64,000 nucleotides of DNA from the NCBI RefSeq assembly GCF_037038585.1, contig NC_092525.1, positions 30,158,367-30,222,366 on the forward strand, in the 5' to 3' direction. The stretch is from Patagioenas fasciata (Eukaryota; Chordata; Aves; Columbiformes; Columbidae). The notes under the pieces were generated by a model that saw only the letters and a list, made by a program, of their open reading frames with translations, was not told the DNA's origin and searched no databases. This document shows, piece by piece, positions 1-11,924 of the stretch. The stretch's first letter is position 1. Each line of letters begins with the position of its first letter. A program made the translations under genes and the position numbers.

Positions 1-2715
1 CTTTCCTTGCCTTCCGGTCTTGTTCTTCCCCCAAATACCCGCTTCTTAACAAAAGTCTTGGGAAAAAGTCTAATGAGGCAGCAGCACAGCGTTTCAGCTG
101 AACACATATGCTTCCAGGAGCCCTGAGGGGTGAAGCAAAAGTAAACCCATTAGAAGCAAAAAGGGAAAGTTGCACAATGTGCTTTTTTCACTTTTCTTGA
201 TCCGTGCTGTGAAATGGGAACTTCCCATTCTGCTTTCTGTTTGGAGGGGAAGAGAAGAAAAGAAAGAGATTTGGAAGATGCTGGCAAGCAATAAAATACA
301 AAGAAATTTTTTTCTTGTATAGTAAATGAATCGCTTTCTGCCTTTCCTTTTGTTAAAGCTCTTAATCCAGCCTGTAAATAGGGATTTTCCCTTTGGACTG
401 GTTGTTTAGATATAAGACTTAGAGCTGATCTGAAGTAATGGGATCACAAAATAGAAGATATATCAAAGAGAATGATACATATGTTCATCCTACTGAACTT
501 TCTCTTGCAGTACTCCTCGTATACTGTATGTAAATGTTTGCAAGTACAAAGTGAGCTTCATTTTACTGCAGACCTAAGCTAAGACACTTGCTCGAGCAGC
601 CTGCCTGTTTGATCCCCGGGGGGCAGCCTGCCTGCCTTCGAGCAAAGCACAGATCCTCTACAATAAAAAAGAACAGGAGAGGTAATTTTGTTGCCTGGCC
701 TGACTTGAGTTTACTAAATGCTGGAAGAACTCAGCATTTAAAGAGACTGGAAGCGCAGATTCATACTCCCAGATCTTGGAAACAGCAGTAGTACACCTGA
801 CCAAGCAGAAAACCTAGCAAAACAGGGACTCAAGATAGAGTGAACTATTTTTTGAAATTTGTCTGTTTTCTAATTAAAAAACATATTTCATCTTCATGAA
901 AGAACTTTTTACACTACTTGTTACACTACTTGAACTTTTATAATGAAGCTGTAGCCCTTTTCTGGCTGTCTGCTCAGGGCTGTGCCTTCTGTGAGTCTGG
1001 CCTTGGCAATACATTGTTCTTCTTGGGTTCAAAAACCCTCCAACTTGTATTCAGCTGCCATGGCAAAAAAAAAAATCCTGAAAATTCACAGACTTGTTTC
1101 CAAAGACACCTCTGACCCAGGCAATGTATTCTAAAATCCTTAATAATTTTCTACTTATTGAAAATCCTTGCTGACAGAATAGGAATTTTTCCCAAGTCAG
1201 AAATCAAATGAGAGATGGGATTTCTATTGTAGTTCTTAAAGATTAACATAAAAATATATTGAGAATATAGATATAAAATATGGTACATATATTTTCTTTT
1301 TATTTTAAAATGCATAAATATCACTTGCCTTCCATTTTATGTTTAGGAACATTTGTATTCTATTTGCTATTTATATTTTTAGGGAAGCTTTTCATCAGAT
1401 TTTTTTAATACGTACTGCTATAACTGTGTTTTAGAAGGTATTTGAAGCAATATAAAGAGGAAAAGTTCCAACCAGTGCCATCAAGGTAACTTGAAAAAGT
1501 TACTCTGACTAGAGAGCTCCGAAACCCAACTTAATTTCTTCTGTTTCTTGCATTAATCTTGTGTAAACCAAGTGGAACTTTGGAGATCGATAATTAGACC
1601 CAATGAAAAAAGATGCCTAAAGAAAGTATCTCTTCTGCTGCCCAGATTTGCTTTACACATCAGTAAGAGTAAAGATCAGTATTTGTGAAAGCTCTTGGTC
1701 TGAGCATATTTTCTTCCCCATTGAAAATATTGTGTGACTAAAGCAGGAAATGTCTAGGTGAGGCAGTGTGGGGTGTGCCCGTGTTCCCAGAGTCCGTAGC
1801 CATCAGCACAGAACTAATTCCTCATAACAATCCCAGCTCGTCCACTGAACAGTATGAACAAAGAACAGACATCTATGTGCATCCTCTCTTTTTCTTTAAA
1901 ACAGCCTTTATTACCATTGTACACTCTTCTAAACTGAATGGGTGACTTCTTTTTTTCTATGCTTCTGCTGGCTTTTGTTTTCTTCTCAAAGTCACAGAAT
2001 AAATTATGAACATTTAAAGTGGCAGTATTTGTATTAATACCTTCACTCCTGGTCAGCCAAAAGCTGTGAAAAGTTTGCTTTGAATTCATCCCCAAGATAT
2101 CTTTTTATATACCAGTAAAAGGGATGTTTTAATTACACTAGATAAATAGCAACCACTTTACTCTTTCTTTATTCTGTGCTTTAAGCAGTACAACCACTTG
2201 AATATCTCCTACATCAAATACTAAGCCATAATATTTAAAACATTTGTAATAAATACTTTTATTTACTTCAGCATTAGTATGACTGCTACTAAAAGATGTG
2301 TCCTTTGTAGGCTGTTTCAACTTTATACTGCAAAGCCTTCATTTCATTGAATTTAATCTCAACTAACATAACTAACAAGCTGGAATATGGGATAATGACA
2401 TGGCACTGCACCAACTCAGTTGCTAATGCAAAATGGTGAGTGAGCGGTGAACGGTCAGCTCTGGAACTGGGGCCTGTAAATGCAGCTTGCTTTTCATATT
2501 GATTGTGTTTTCCAGTGGGCTTCAGGTCAGGTGCTGGGACCGTGGAGCTCACTCTGTCTTGAACAGCTGTCTTGCTGTTTTCTTAGCTTACCTTGAGCAA
2601 ATTCTGCAGTGTTTCTGTACTGTTCTTCCAAAGAGATAATAGGTCTAATGTTTATCAGTGTTGCAGAGGCATCATTCCACCCAAAAAGGTCTTTAGAATT
2701 CCCTGGGAGGAAGAT
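1..2715. other. unique non-coding DNA
   Basis: AT-rich, with short ORFs under 100 codons on both strands and none with recognisable content. I see no repeat family, RNA gene or credible exon. Confidence 0.6.
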
Positions 2716-3855
2716 ATTCAAAATAAGAGATGGGTTACAGCATTGGTGGATAAGAGAAGAGCAACTGATGAAATCTGCTTGGACACGTGCAATGCATTAG
2801 ATGCTGTCCCTCATGACATCCTTGTCTCTAAATCAGAGAGACACGGATTTGATGGAGGTAACATTTGGTGGATAAGGAATTGGTTGAACAGTCACACTCA
2901 AAGAATGGAGATCAGTGACAAGCGCCATTCCGCAGGGGTCATTTTGAGGCTGGACAGTGAACTCGAGTGCACCGTCAGCAAGTTTGCCAGCAACACCAAG
3001 CTCTGTGGTGCAGCTGACATGCTGGAGGAAAGGGATGCCTTCCAGAGGGACCTTGACAGCCTTGAAAGCTGAGCTTGTTTGAACCTCGTGAAGTTAAGCA
3101 AGGCAAAGTGCAAGGTCCTGCACATGAGTTGGGGCAATCCCAAGTATGAACACAGGCTGGGCAGAGAATGGATTGAAAGCGACCACAAGCGACCACTGGG
3201 GGTGTTGGTTAATTAAAAGCTCAACATGACTTGATAACATGTGCTTGCAGCTCAGAAAGCCAACTGCATCCTGGGCTGCATCAAAAGAAACATGCCCATT
3301 GGGTCAATGGAGGTGATTCTTCCCCTCTACTCTGGTGAGACTCCACCTGGAATCCTGCATCCAGCTCTTCAGCCCCCAACATAAGAAATGTTAACCTGTT
3401 AGAGAGAGTCCAGAGAAGGGCCATGAAGGCGCTCAGAGGGCTGGAGCACCTCTCCTATGAAGACAGGCTGCGTGTTTAAGTTGTTCAGCCTGGAGAAGGA
3501 AAGGCTCCAGGGACACCTTATAGCAGCCTTCCACTACCTAAAGGGGACCTACAAGGAAGTTGGAGAGGGACTTTTTACAAGGGCATGTAGTGACAGGACA
3601 AGGGGTAATGGCTTTAAACTGAAAGAGGATAGATTTAGATCAGATATAAGGAAGAAATTAATCACCGTGAGGGTGGGTGAAGCACTGGAACAGACTGCCC
3701 AGAGATGTTGTGTATGTCCCATCCCTGGAAGTGTTCAATGCCAGGTTTGATTGGACTTTGAGCTGCCTGGTCTAGTGTCCTTGCCCATGGCAGGGGGGTT
3801 GGAACTAGATGATCTTTGAGATACCTTCCAACCCAAACCTTTCTATGATTCTATG
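2716..3855 (+). mobile_element. CR1 LINE, 5'-truncated and internally deleted
   Basis: The reverse-transcriptase region is readable (for example VPHDILVSKSERHGFDG at about 2806-2856, then WIRNWLN), followed by the usual C-terminal part in broken frames ([14 protein letters not shown] near 3597-3638). A block of the RT domain is missing around 2930-2950, where the frame jumps to SELECTVSKFASNTKL. The 3' end carries the CR1 octamer repeat TTCTATGATTCTATG (3841-3855). Dead copy. The 5' limit is approximate. Confidence 0.92.
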
Positions 3856-4417
3856 TACAGCGTGTGTATATCAAGGTTTAATGTTTCTCCCTGGGCTATT
3901 TATTTTTATCTATTATTAAATCCATTGTGAATCAATGCTTTTGTTTAGGTTCAAATGGTTGTACAAAAAAAAAAGAAGAGAAGATATAGGCACCTGTTTA
4001 GAGAAAGGGGCAACACAGAACTATACTTTTTAGCAAAAATATTTGTTGATACAGAACAGATTAATGTGTATCTGCACAATAAGGTGGAGAGAAGATGAGA
4101 CTAAATGTTCAAATAGATATCCTAATTAGAAAGGACATGTACATCCATGTATAGAGAACCTACAGTGAGAAAATGACAGATTCAGCACTACAGTGAATTA
4201 TAAATGTCAAATTACAAGGATGCACGTAAAAAAAGCTTGTAACTGTTAGGAACTAGACTGTGTATTCCTGTGAAAACTGTTGCCTTTATCATAATCTTAA
4301 ATCCCTTTTAAGATATTCTGTCATTCACTGTTGAATTTTCAACATAAGATACTAAGATGTATGTCACATAAGTGTCCAAAACTGCTTCTCTGCCATTGCC
4401 AGGACACACCAATATAT

Positions 4418-4486
4418 TTTGGGTTTGGTTTTGGGTTGTGGGTGTTTGTTGGTTGGTTGGTTTGGCTTGTTTTGTTTTTAAAGCAA
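4418..4486. repeat. GTTT/GGTT low-complexity tract
   Basis: TTTTGGGTTTGGTTTTGGGTT then TTGGTTGGTTGGTTTGG, about 70 bp with little C or A. Confidence 0.75.
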
Positions 4487-4769
4487 CAAGAATATTAGGC
4501 AGGAGGTCTGCTTAAGTATTAGCAGTCAATTATGAAAGGGTTTTTTCCCCCTTCAGACGTGACAAAATCTAATGCATAATACCCAAAATGTAGGGGAATA
4601 GGGAACCAGCAGCATGGTTCAGTTTTGCCTGTAGATTCAATAGGCTGTCAGGGAGCCATAGGATGCACAATGGATGCTAAGTAAATTTTGATGTGCAAGA
4701 GCATGTGTTTGATTTGCAAGGTGTTTTGTTTAATTAAAAGGTAAATACCATTTATAATTCTTCTCACAG

Positions 4770-4843
4770 ACTGCGAGCAGCAGCAACACCTACAGAGCTC
4801 TCAAGCCTCCTGAAGAACTTCTTTGATGCATCTGATCCATGGG
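4770..4843 (+). ncRNA. candidate exon upstream of the CpG cluster (74 nt)
   Basis: Acceptor TTTATAATTCTTCTCACAG ends at 4769 and donor GGG|GTAGGT follows at 4844. One frame is open throughout (LRAAATPTELSS at about residues 1-12). I recognise no protein. It could be an upstream exon of a non-coding RNA or chance. Confidence 0.22.
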
Positions 4844-6619
4844 GTAGGTACATTTAAATGAGAACAGTTCACTACTCTATTAAGCATTAATTCTGGTTTT
4901 ACACAGTATTGGTTTTTAGTATTATTTCTAAAAATATCTAAACCTCAGTTGCAAGATGTTAGCTGCATAAGACATGCAAAAATATTCTGTTATGGAAGAG
5001 TGGTGAAAATCCCTCCCCAGATATAACTGACTCAGAGACAACATCCACCATGTACAGGAGATTTGCATCAAGCCAAGACATCACACAAATATGAAGGTGT
5101 AGAACCTATCTGCACAAGCGATGTTCAAATCTCACTGCATACACGGCACACAGAATTGCTGCTGAAGCAATCACGTCTCTTTGAGGCTTGCTTTTCTCAG
5201 CTGCATCCTCTCCTTCCATATAACCCCCCAAGCCTGCAGATCTTATGGTTCCTTTTACATTTCCTTTAAGGCTTTTGAGACTCAACACTCTGTTATTGCT
5301 TTTGGCCCCATGGTCTACTTTGAACTCCTGTGGTTCCTTCAGCAAAACACATCATCTGACTAGACTCATCCTCACTCCCCATAGATTGAGATGAGTCTGT
5401 GACAGGAGCTCTGCAGAGGCATCACTCATTTGGCAAACGGCTGCTGAGGCCAGGAGAGGAACAACAGTATCGAATGAAAAGGCAGCACCAGTGCGGTGAT
5501 GGGTGTTGTATGCAGTCAGGTCATCCCACTGTATCTATACAGTTGTGCTCTGAGAATCAAGTGTCTTCTGCCAGCTGCTCAGCAGCGCTTTCTGGCTACA
5601 ACTGCTGAGGGGAAAAGTATAGGACGACTGCCTGTCTCTGAGAGATGGCTTCCTCTACTACCAGTGGTCTTCAGGGGCAGCTGTGAACCCAGCAGCTCTT
5701 TGTTAGGTTGTTTTTACATGAGAAAAATGACTGGCAAGAGGTGCAGGCTGCTGACACACAGCTCTCTAATATGCTGAAGCTGGATCCTGTTCTGCTCAGA
5801 AGTTCTGATGGTATCAGCCTCCAGAGAATCAGTGTCTGACACTCCCAGTCTGTTGTTCATATTGGTTTGGTCTCAGCTGAGCTATTTCTAAAAAAGAAGA
5901 ACATATCTGAGAGAGTTACAATTTGCTGTAGTCATATTTTTCCAGTTTTTTTGTGTGATAATTGCTCCCATAAATATCATTGCTTCACCTCAGCTCAACA
6001 GGGTGCTCTCTGTTTCTGTTCTCAGTCTCAGCCTTCCGCACTTGGATTGCTGGGGAAGGTCAATGATACTGTTTATTATTACTAGGACCACTCCTGCTGT
6101 GGGGCTCTTTGGGTTTCCAGTTCTGGTCCAGTTTCTGTGTTGTATTAACTGATAAAAAATTGCCATCTGAAGTGAAAACTAGCAAAGAAAGGGTGTTAAA
6201 TTGTTCATGTGTTTAATATATATGTGACATATAATATATATTGATAATAATACAGCTTTGACTTAGTTTTCAACCAGGCAAAGACTTGAAAGCCAGAAGA
6301 CAGGATGTAGCTTTGCAGTAAAATGTCTCTAACTTTACTGCTGGCCCCTGGGTTTAGTTCAGTAACAGAGAACATTTTTAATGTAATCAATGGGCTGCAG
6401 ATCTCAGGAATTCTAGTTCCTACTGTGCTTACTGACTAACAGCTTTTAGGATAGATCCTTAAAGTAGACTTTGTAAGAGCAGGGACTATTTTTAACCAAC
6501 AACCCAAGAATCTCAGATGCATTTGGACTTCAGAGCACCAGGCACTGCGAGCACCCAGAAAGGAAGTGTTTGGTCTGAGAGTATATGATGCAAGTAGGTA
6601 TATGGGAAAGAAAAAGGGA
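4844..6619. other. unique non-coding DNA
   Basis: Only short overlapping ORFs. A TA-rich patch lies at 6215-6255. Nothing else supported before the SINE at 6.6 kb. Confidence 0.55.
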
Positions 6620-6775
6620 TGAGAGCAGGAGTATTACTGTCCCTATTTTAAAATTGGCAAAAGACCCAAGGACTTGCCAAAGGTACCTCTGTTACCTATG
6701 GAAAACCTGGTGTTCGAAGTGAAATCTCCAGATTTCTAATGTACCCTCTTAACTCCAAGGCCATTCTTCCCCTCC
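6620..6775 (-). mobile_element. ancient MIR-type (CORE) SINE fragment
   Basis: It resembles the reverse complement of MIR: TACTGTCCCTATTTTAAAA, GGACTTGCCAAAGGT, GGTGTTCGAAGTGAAATCTCCAG, in the right order and spacing. It is strongly diverged, as expected for a repeat older than the bird lineage. Confidence 0.6.
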
Positions 6776-7929
6776 AGAAGATGATATATAGGTATATAAA
6801 TGTGCATTGATGTAATGCCAAGTTATAAACCACAAACCTTTCAGAACTCATGTCCATGATAGATTGCGAAAGAACTTGAAGTCAGGAGAATTGTGGTTTG
6901 TCTGACCTTATGCTAATCATTCTCCCTGCTTGTGTCTTGGTCAAACTGAAAATGGATAGAATAATGAACCCTTTTGAAAACTGTAATTTCTGGGTGTTGG
7001 TCACGACCCAGTTTTCATAAGTTGCTAGGATATGGGGATAATCAGGGAAATGAAGATTCTATCTTACAAGACAAGACCGAAAAGCTTGATTTAAACAAAA
7101 GAAATGAGGAGAAGGAATATTAGTACACTGCAAGGGGAGTAAATATCAGAACTAATTAAGTTCAAGGACAAAATTGGCATCTGAACAAATGCATATAAAC
7201 GGGCTCCTAATAAATGTAGGCTGGAAATCTTAAGAAGTGAGTTATAAGATTCTGGAACAGCTTTCCAAGGGGAATAGTAGGGCCAGAGAAAGTAAGTGCT
7301 TTTCAAATGGATCTCAATCAGTTTATGAACTGGGTATCATGCCTGAGACAACCAAAGAGCTAGACTCCTGGGCCACACATGTCCAATGTTCCCAGGTAAC
7401 AGCCAGAACACCACCAAGCTAGAACGTCTTGGTGGTTTTCTGGAAAAAGAAGTAGCCAGCCACAATGTACCTCAAGTTGCATCACATATTTTGGTTTTTT
7501 TTAGGCTCCTCCATTCAGAGAGTCTCTCCAGTTCCCTGATTATCCCACCAACCTAGCACTTGAGATGTTAATCTACATTTCCAGGGTGAGCCTTCCCCAC
7601 TCTCAAGTGCCAGTGTAGGAATACAGCTGAAACAGCTCAAGGTAATGTTGAAAGTGGAACTCTTTGTGTTTGCTGTTGAGGATGGGAGAGCAGGGATGGA
7701 TGTGAGCAGGGGCAGGTATCTGGGCACAATGGGATTTCTTGTAAGGCTGGAGACTCTGTGTGCAGAGGCTAGACCCTGTGCACGACCTGTGCAGCCCCTA
7801 GAGAGGTGAGACCCTGCCAGGAACCTACTGGCAGTGTCTTTCAGTGCATTTGGCAACAGGGGGATGCGGATGCTGGTGCAGCCCTGCATCCTCTCCCACC
7901 CAACCATGTGGAAGGGATGAGTGACCCCG
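6776..7929. other. unique non-coding DNA leading into CpG island A
   Basis: AT-rich until about 7.7 kb, then rising GC. No exon or repeat supported. Confidence 0.55.
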
Positions 7930-8680
7930 CTTGCCTCTCTTTCCCGGCCCGCCTGTGCCCAGAGCCTCCTCTGCCGTGGCGCTGTCCCACTCCCGCCGCG
8001 AAGTCCCCGCTCTGTGCTCAGCTCCCGCGGCCGGGCCGCGGCCACCGCGGGTGGAGCAGTGCAGTGACCTGCGTGGGCTGCGGCGCCTCGCGCGGCCAGC
8101 AGGGGGCTCCGCCGCTCCGCACCGCTGCGCGCCGCGCAGGCGGCTGGGGCTGTGGGACCGGTGCGGGCTGATCCCGCCTGGCTCCGGGAGCGCCGGCAGC
8201 CGCCCCGGGACCACCCCCCGCCGCCCTGCGGAGGGTGCTGGCCGCCGCCTTCCCGCAGTCCCCGCCACAGAGGGCCTGCCGCAGCTCCGCAGGTGCGGGA
8301 CGGGCCGCACCGGTCTCGAAGCTTTACTGCGCCGGTTCCGCCCGGCACGGCCCGGGGACGTGAGAGTGAGGCCGGCGGAGCGGCAGTCCCAGCTGGGCGA
8401 GGCGGCGGCTGCCGGGAGACAAAAGGCGGCTGTGTGTCCGCCTCTGCGGCAGCGCGAGGTGCGCGTCCGCTCCCCCTCCACGGGCAAGCAGGGACGGGGT
8501 CTGCCGCCCTGGCCGCAGCCCAGCCTCCCTCCCCGCCTTGCTGCGGCGTGGAGCTCGGAGCTCCCGAGGAAAGACCGTTTTGTTATTAACCGTAATAGGC
8601 GGCCGTGCGTGCCGAGGGCGGCGGGGAGCAGACAGCCCGTGGGAGCAGGCGGCTACGGTGCCGGTCTCCGGAGCGGATGC
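7930..8680. promoter_or_regulatory. CpG island A (largest upstream island)
   Basis: This is a sharp switch from AT-rich flank to about 750 bp of GC-rich sequence dense in CpG (for example GCGGCGCCTCGCGCGGCC near 8080-8097). It ends in an AT-rich patch around 8580. Overlapping long ORFs on both strands here are a by-product of GC richness. It is likely a promoter or a developmental (Polycomb-type) island; it could serve a distal MIR137HG start or an antisense RNA running left. Confidence 0.8.
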
Positions 8681-8869
8681 CAAAACCCATATGAACGGTG
8701 TTAACCCCAGGTAGAAAGGGAAGAAAGCGAGTCCTTACAAACCAGTGTTCAGATGTGGTGAGAAAGAGAGCGGCCACCGTTTATTGGGCACTGGTACTTC
8801 TGAATTATAAGAAACAATAACTAGATCGTTTTAGCATTTTTTTTCCTCTGGTACAGCATTTTGTGCGTT

Positions 8870-9245
8870 ACCGTGGAAGTGGTGCCGAGACGTGCGGAGG
8901 CACGGGAACGCGTGGCTGAGGGAGTGGCACCGGGCGGTGCCCAAAGTTCCCGCTCTCCCCACAGAAGCAGAAATCATCCCTTTGGGGCAGGGAGCGCGGG
9001 GCTGAGGCGGTGGGGAGAGAAGAAGGGAGGGGCTCCTGCCGGGCTGCCCCCTCGTAACCGCTGCCCCAGTCCGCCTGGCTTCCCGGGAGGTTTGCCTGGG
9101 GATGAGAGAGAGGCAAACTCGAGTTGTGCCGGGGAAAAGTTACTCGGCTGGGGGGAGTCGGGCGGGATCCTGAGCGCCGGCACCCGCCTGGCCCTGTTTG
9201 ATGCTGAGCTCTTGCCTTGTTTCTCGGCAAACCCGGGGAAAGGTC
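8870..9245. promoter_or_regulatory. CpG island B
   Basis: This GC-rich stretch has frequent CpG (GTGCCGAGACGTGCGGAGG at 8882-8900 and many CCGG/GCGC runs to about 9240). It is separated from island A by about 190 bp of AT-rich DNA. No convincing exon boundary is visible. Confidence 0.65.
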
Positions 9246-9514
9246 AGGCTTTGCCTAGGAAGTTTCCTTCCCGTAGTCATACGGAGAGAAGGGGAGAAAG
9301 AAAATAACATGTCGTCTGAGTGGCACCTCTCCTTCTTCTGTCTTCTGCTCTCCTGGCCAGGGTGGAAGAGAGGCTGGGGACAAGCGTAGCAGTGCTCCGT
9401 GCCCTGCCTGATGCCAACTCTCCCCGCTCCTAGCCCCTCTTAAAGAAACACATCCGAGCCCTCGTGGTGAAGAATCAAAACCAAGAAAAGTTGGATCTTT
9501 TTCCAAAAGGGGGC

Positions 9515-9665
9515 CCGGAGAATGCCGAGCCCGGTGGCTCCCGCCTGCCGCACGCTCGGCAGCGCGGAGCGCTCGCCGCGACTGGGGCTTGACCTGCAGA
9601 GGGCAATAGTTGGACGCAAATGCTGACAAAGGCGGCGAGGCTCGTTGGCTCGGCACCGTGGCCGG
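9515..9665. promoter_or_regulatory. CpG island C (small)
   Basis: This is a short CpG-rich patch (GCCGCACGCTCGGCAGCGCG near 9546-9565). It is followed directly by an AT-rich, homeodomain-site-rich stretch. Confidence 0.5.
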
Positions 9666-9689
9666 GACCCAAGAATGCCGTGTAGGTAG

Positions 9690-9965
9690 GCAGCAGTGCT
9701 TAATTAATGTATATTGAAACAAAAGATCGGGTAAATTGTTTGATTTGTCTTTAGGCTACGTTTTCAAGGCTAATCTAATTCATAACTGTTAGATGTATTC
9801 TAAAGAGATGAGGACAAACTTCCAGGAGAGGCATGCAGTTAACTCCAGAATTACCCTAAACACTGTTTGCCGGAATATTTACATTCAGCCGCTTGGATTC
9901 GTATTATTAGCGTTATTAGTCTCTGCTAATCAGATAGATGAGGTGGGAACGAACGGGTGCTTTCC
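9690..9965. promoter_or_regulatory. AT-rich element with repeated TAAT sites between CpG islands
   Basis: Between islands C and D lie CTTAATTAATG (9699-9709), GCTAATCTAATTC (9769-9781), GTATTATTAGCGTTATTAG (9901-9919) and GCTAATCAG (9925-9933). TAAT cores at this density suit homeodomain or POU binding and are typical of conserved promoter-proximal enhancers. Function is inferred from composition only. Confidence 0.4.
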
Positions 9966-9997
9966 CGATTGTGGTGCGATTGACAGGGCGACCGTGC

Positions 9998-10220
9998 AGA
10001 CTTTGCCAGAGGAGGCGGCAGCCGCCCGGCGCCCTGCGCGGCGGTGACGGGCGAGTCGCGCCTGGCCATTGTCTGCGGGGCCGGGCTGCTGCCGTTTCAG
10101 CACCGGACGGGCGGACAGCGCCCAGCCCTGCTCTCCCGCCGCTCTTGGGGGGCGGGGGAGGGAATTCGCCCCCGTCCGCTCCGGCAGCCCCTTCCCCGCT
10201 GGTGATGGGTTTATTAGGGA
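9998..10220. promoter_or_regulatory. CpG island D with the upstream RE1 motif
   Basis: GC- and CpG-rich (GCGCCCTGCGCGGCGGTGACGG near 10028-10049). It contains the expanded RE1 at 10096-10122 and a G-run cluster (GGGGGGCGGGGGAGGG near 10146-10161). Confidence 0.7.
10096..10122 (+). promoter_or_regulatory. RE1/NRSE motif with expanded spacing (REST site)
   Basis: Left half TTCAGCACC at 10096-10104 and right half GGACAGCGCC at 10113-10122 are both perfect against the RE1 consensus. They are separated by 8 nt instead of the canonical 2. That equals a half-site distance of about 17, inside the 16-19 range described for non-canonical REST sites. It sits in a CpG island 4.3 kb upstream of miR-137. 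REST silences neuronal genes outside neurons, and regulation of MIR137 by REST has been reported for the human gene. Occupancy here is inferred. Confidence 0.75.
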
Positions 10221-10460
10221 GTGGAAAGGAGCACCCCGACGAACGCACTTTGTCTCCCCGTCTGTGTGTGTAGACGCGGTTACCGTAGACGTCTGCAGCT
10301 TGTGTACATATATTCCTTTAATAATTATATATACGTGTCTGTAAGCTTATTATTCAGGAAAGACTAGAAAAAGCGAGCAAACTGGAGTGTTGGCAGCAGG
10401 GGTGATTGCGGGTCTGGATGCATACTCCATCTCTTCCCAACTCGCCGCCCCTTTCCTCCT

Positions 10461-10474
10461 CCCCCCCCCCCCCC
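10461..10474. repeat. poly(C) tract
   Basis: A run of about 14 C follows TCCTCCT, and a second C-run lies at about 10681-10689. On the minus strand these are G-tracts able to form non-B structure. They are likely to be length-polymorphic or assembly-uncertain. Confidence 0.8.
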
Positions 10475-11279
10475 AATCATATTTAACTGAGATTATGTCA
10501 AATTTCAGTGATCGGAAATGTCTTGCCCAAAAGCCCTTCCCGCTGGAAAAAGTCAAAAGGGTTCCTGGCATTAAAACGACTTTGCGTCATTCCTGATGAA
10601 ATTAGCAGCGCTGCATGTTTAGAGCCTGGCTGTGGATGCACTTTGGTCACAGTAAGAAGTAAAGAGATTTGGGGTTTAAGCCCCCCCCCTCCTGCATCTG
10701 AGCAGGAGCCTTCTGCTTTCACTAGCTACAAATCCTGAGACCGGTACTCGAAAGCACCTTAGTCCCGCAGTCCATTTTTTACTTAAGTGCAAGCAATGGG
10801 AATTGCTAACCTCGGCTAAGAAAATTTCATTTCCCCCATCCTGCTAAACGGTTCTGGTCGACATATGTTTGTTATCAGAGAGAGGTGCTATGAACACAGA
10901 GCCATTTTCTTAGTAGCTTTTTGACTCTGTGTTACCATAGTCCCACACGGCATTGGTCCTTTCCCGTTGGGAAGTCATGAATAAGAGACTGTGAAGCTTG
11001 CACGTCAGATCTTCCTCAATTAATCCACCATTAGCATGTTTGGGATCCTCTACTGGATGGTTAACAGCAGCTTTGGTAACTGTATGCTGTCCATGCCCAA
11101 TTATGCTCTGCTAAAAATGAACTCTGCAGAACAACCTTCCTGAGCTGTCAGTGTCTCCCGTTTTCTTATTTTAACGCTTGTGTGTAGTGGCAGGCGACAG
11201 ATGGTGTAGATCAGATCGATTTGATTGCATTAGGCGATTTTTTTTTTCCTCCTCTCCCCCCCGACTCCTTTTCTGGAAG

Positions 11280-11521
11280 CCCACATTCATCTGAGAGGCG
11301 ATCGCCGGGGACATGGGAAGCAAGAGCAGCCGCCGATGTGTGAAAGCAACGAGACATGGCCAGCCAGAGGCGCCGGGGTCCCTTCCCGGGGTTTGTTAAC
11401 ATGGTAATCCGGCACCAGGAGAGAAAGCTGCTTTCTGCTGCCCAGAGCCCATTCCCCATCACACATCAGATGACTCCCTGGTTTTACACACGGAGTTCTG
11501 CTCGAAACCTGGATTTAGAGG
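11280..11521 (+). ncRNA. MIR137HG: candidate first or early exon of the host RNA, with strong donor
   Basis: A near-consensus 5' splice site, AGAGG|GTAAGC, lies at 11521/11522. Upstream is a moderately GC-rich transcript-like stretch with a well-placed ATG (GAGACATGG, 11356-11358) that reads 55 codons to the donor. Spliced to the exon at 14024 this frame would stop within about 7 codons, which argues against a conventional protein and for an uncapped-at-unknown-site host RNA exon. The 5' boundary is a guess; transcription could start anywhere between about 10 and 11.3 kb. The implied intron would be about 2.5 kb (11522-14023). Confidence 0.35.
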
Positions 11522-11924
11522 GTAAGCTCCTCAATAGAGGTGGATTTCTGGCGGTTACTCGGGTAGGTGGCGAAAGGAGCGAGCTCCCAGAGATTTTAAA
11601 AAGAAGCTGCCTTTGAGCGGGAATGAATATTTTCTTCCTTCCGCTTTTCTTTCTTCCCCTCCTCCCTTTTTTTTTTTCCTCTTTTCTCCGCGGCCCCTTT
11701 CCTTTTCACCAGCAAGCCCCCTAATTCAGAACAGTTTCCCGCACGGAAAGACATCGTGCCTCTCTATTGACGGATGGGATCAATATTCCCCCCTCTGAAA
11801 TTCGCTTTTCGTGTCAAAACGGAGCTCTGCTCAGAGCTCCGCTGCCGATAGCTTAATTGTTTAATTCCCTCCATCCCTTCCCCTCCTTTCTGTCTCTCAC
11901 CCCTCCCCCCACCCCGCTCCGAGC

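Noticed and set aside
2593-3072. 159-codon ORF
   Set aside because: It is the reverse-transcriptase remnant of a CR1 LINE, not a host gene.
7515-8704. Overlapping ORFs of 120-277 codons in and beside CpG island A
   Set aside because: Same compositional cause; several frames on both strands are open at once and none has recognisable content.
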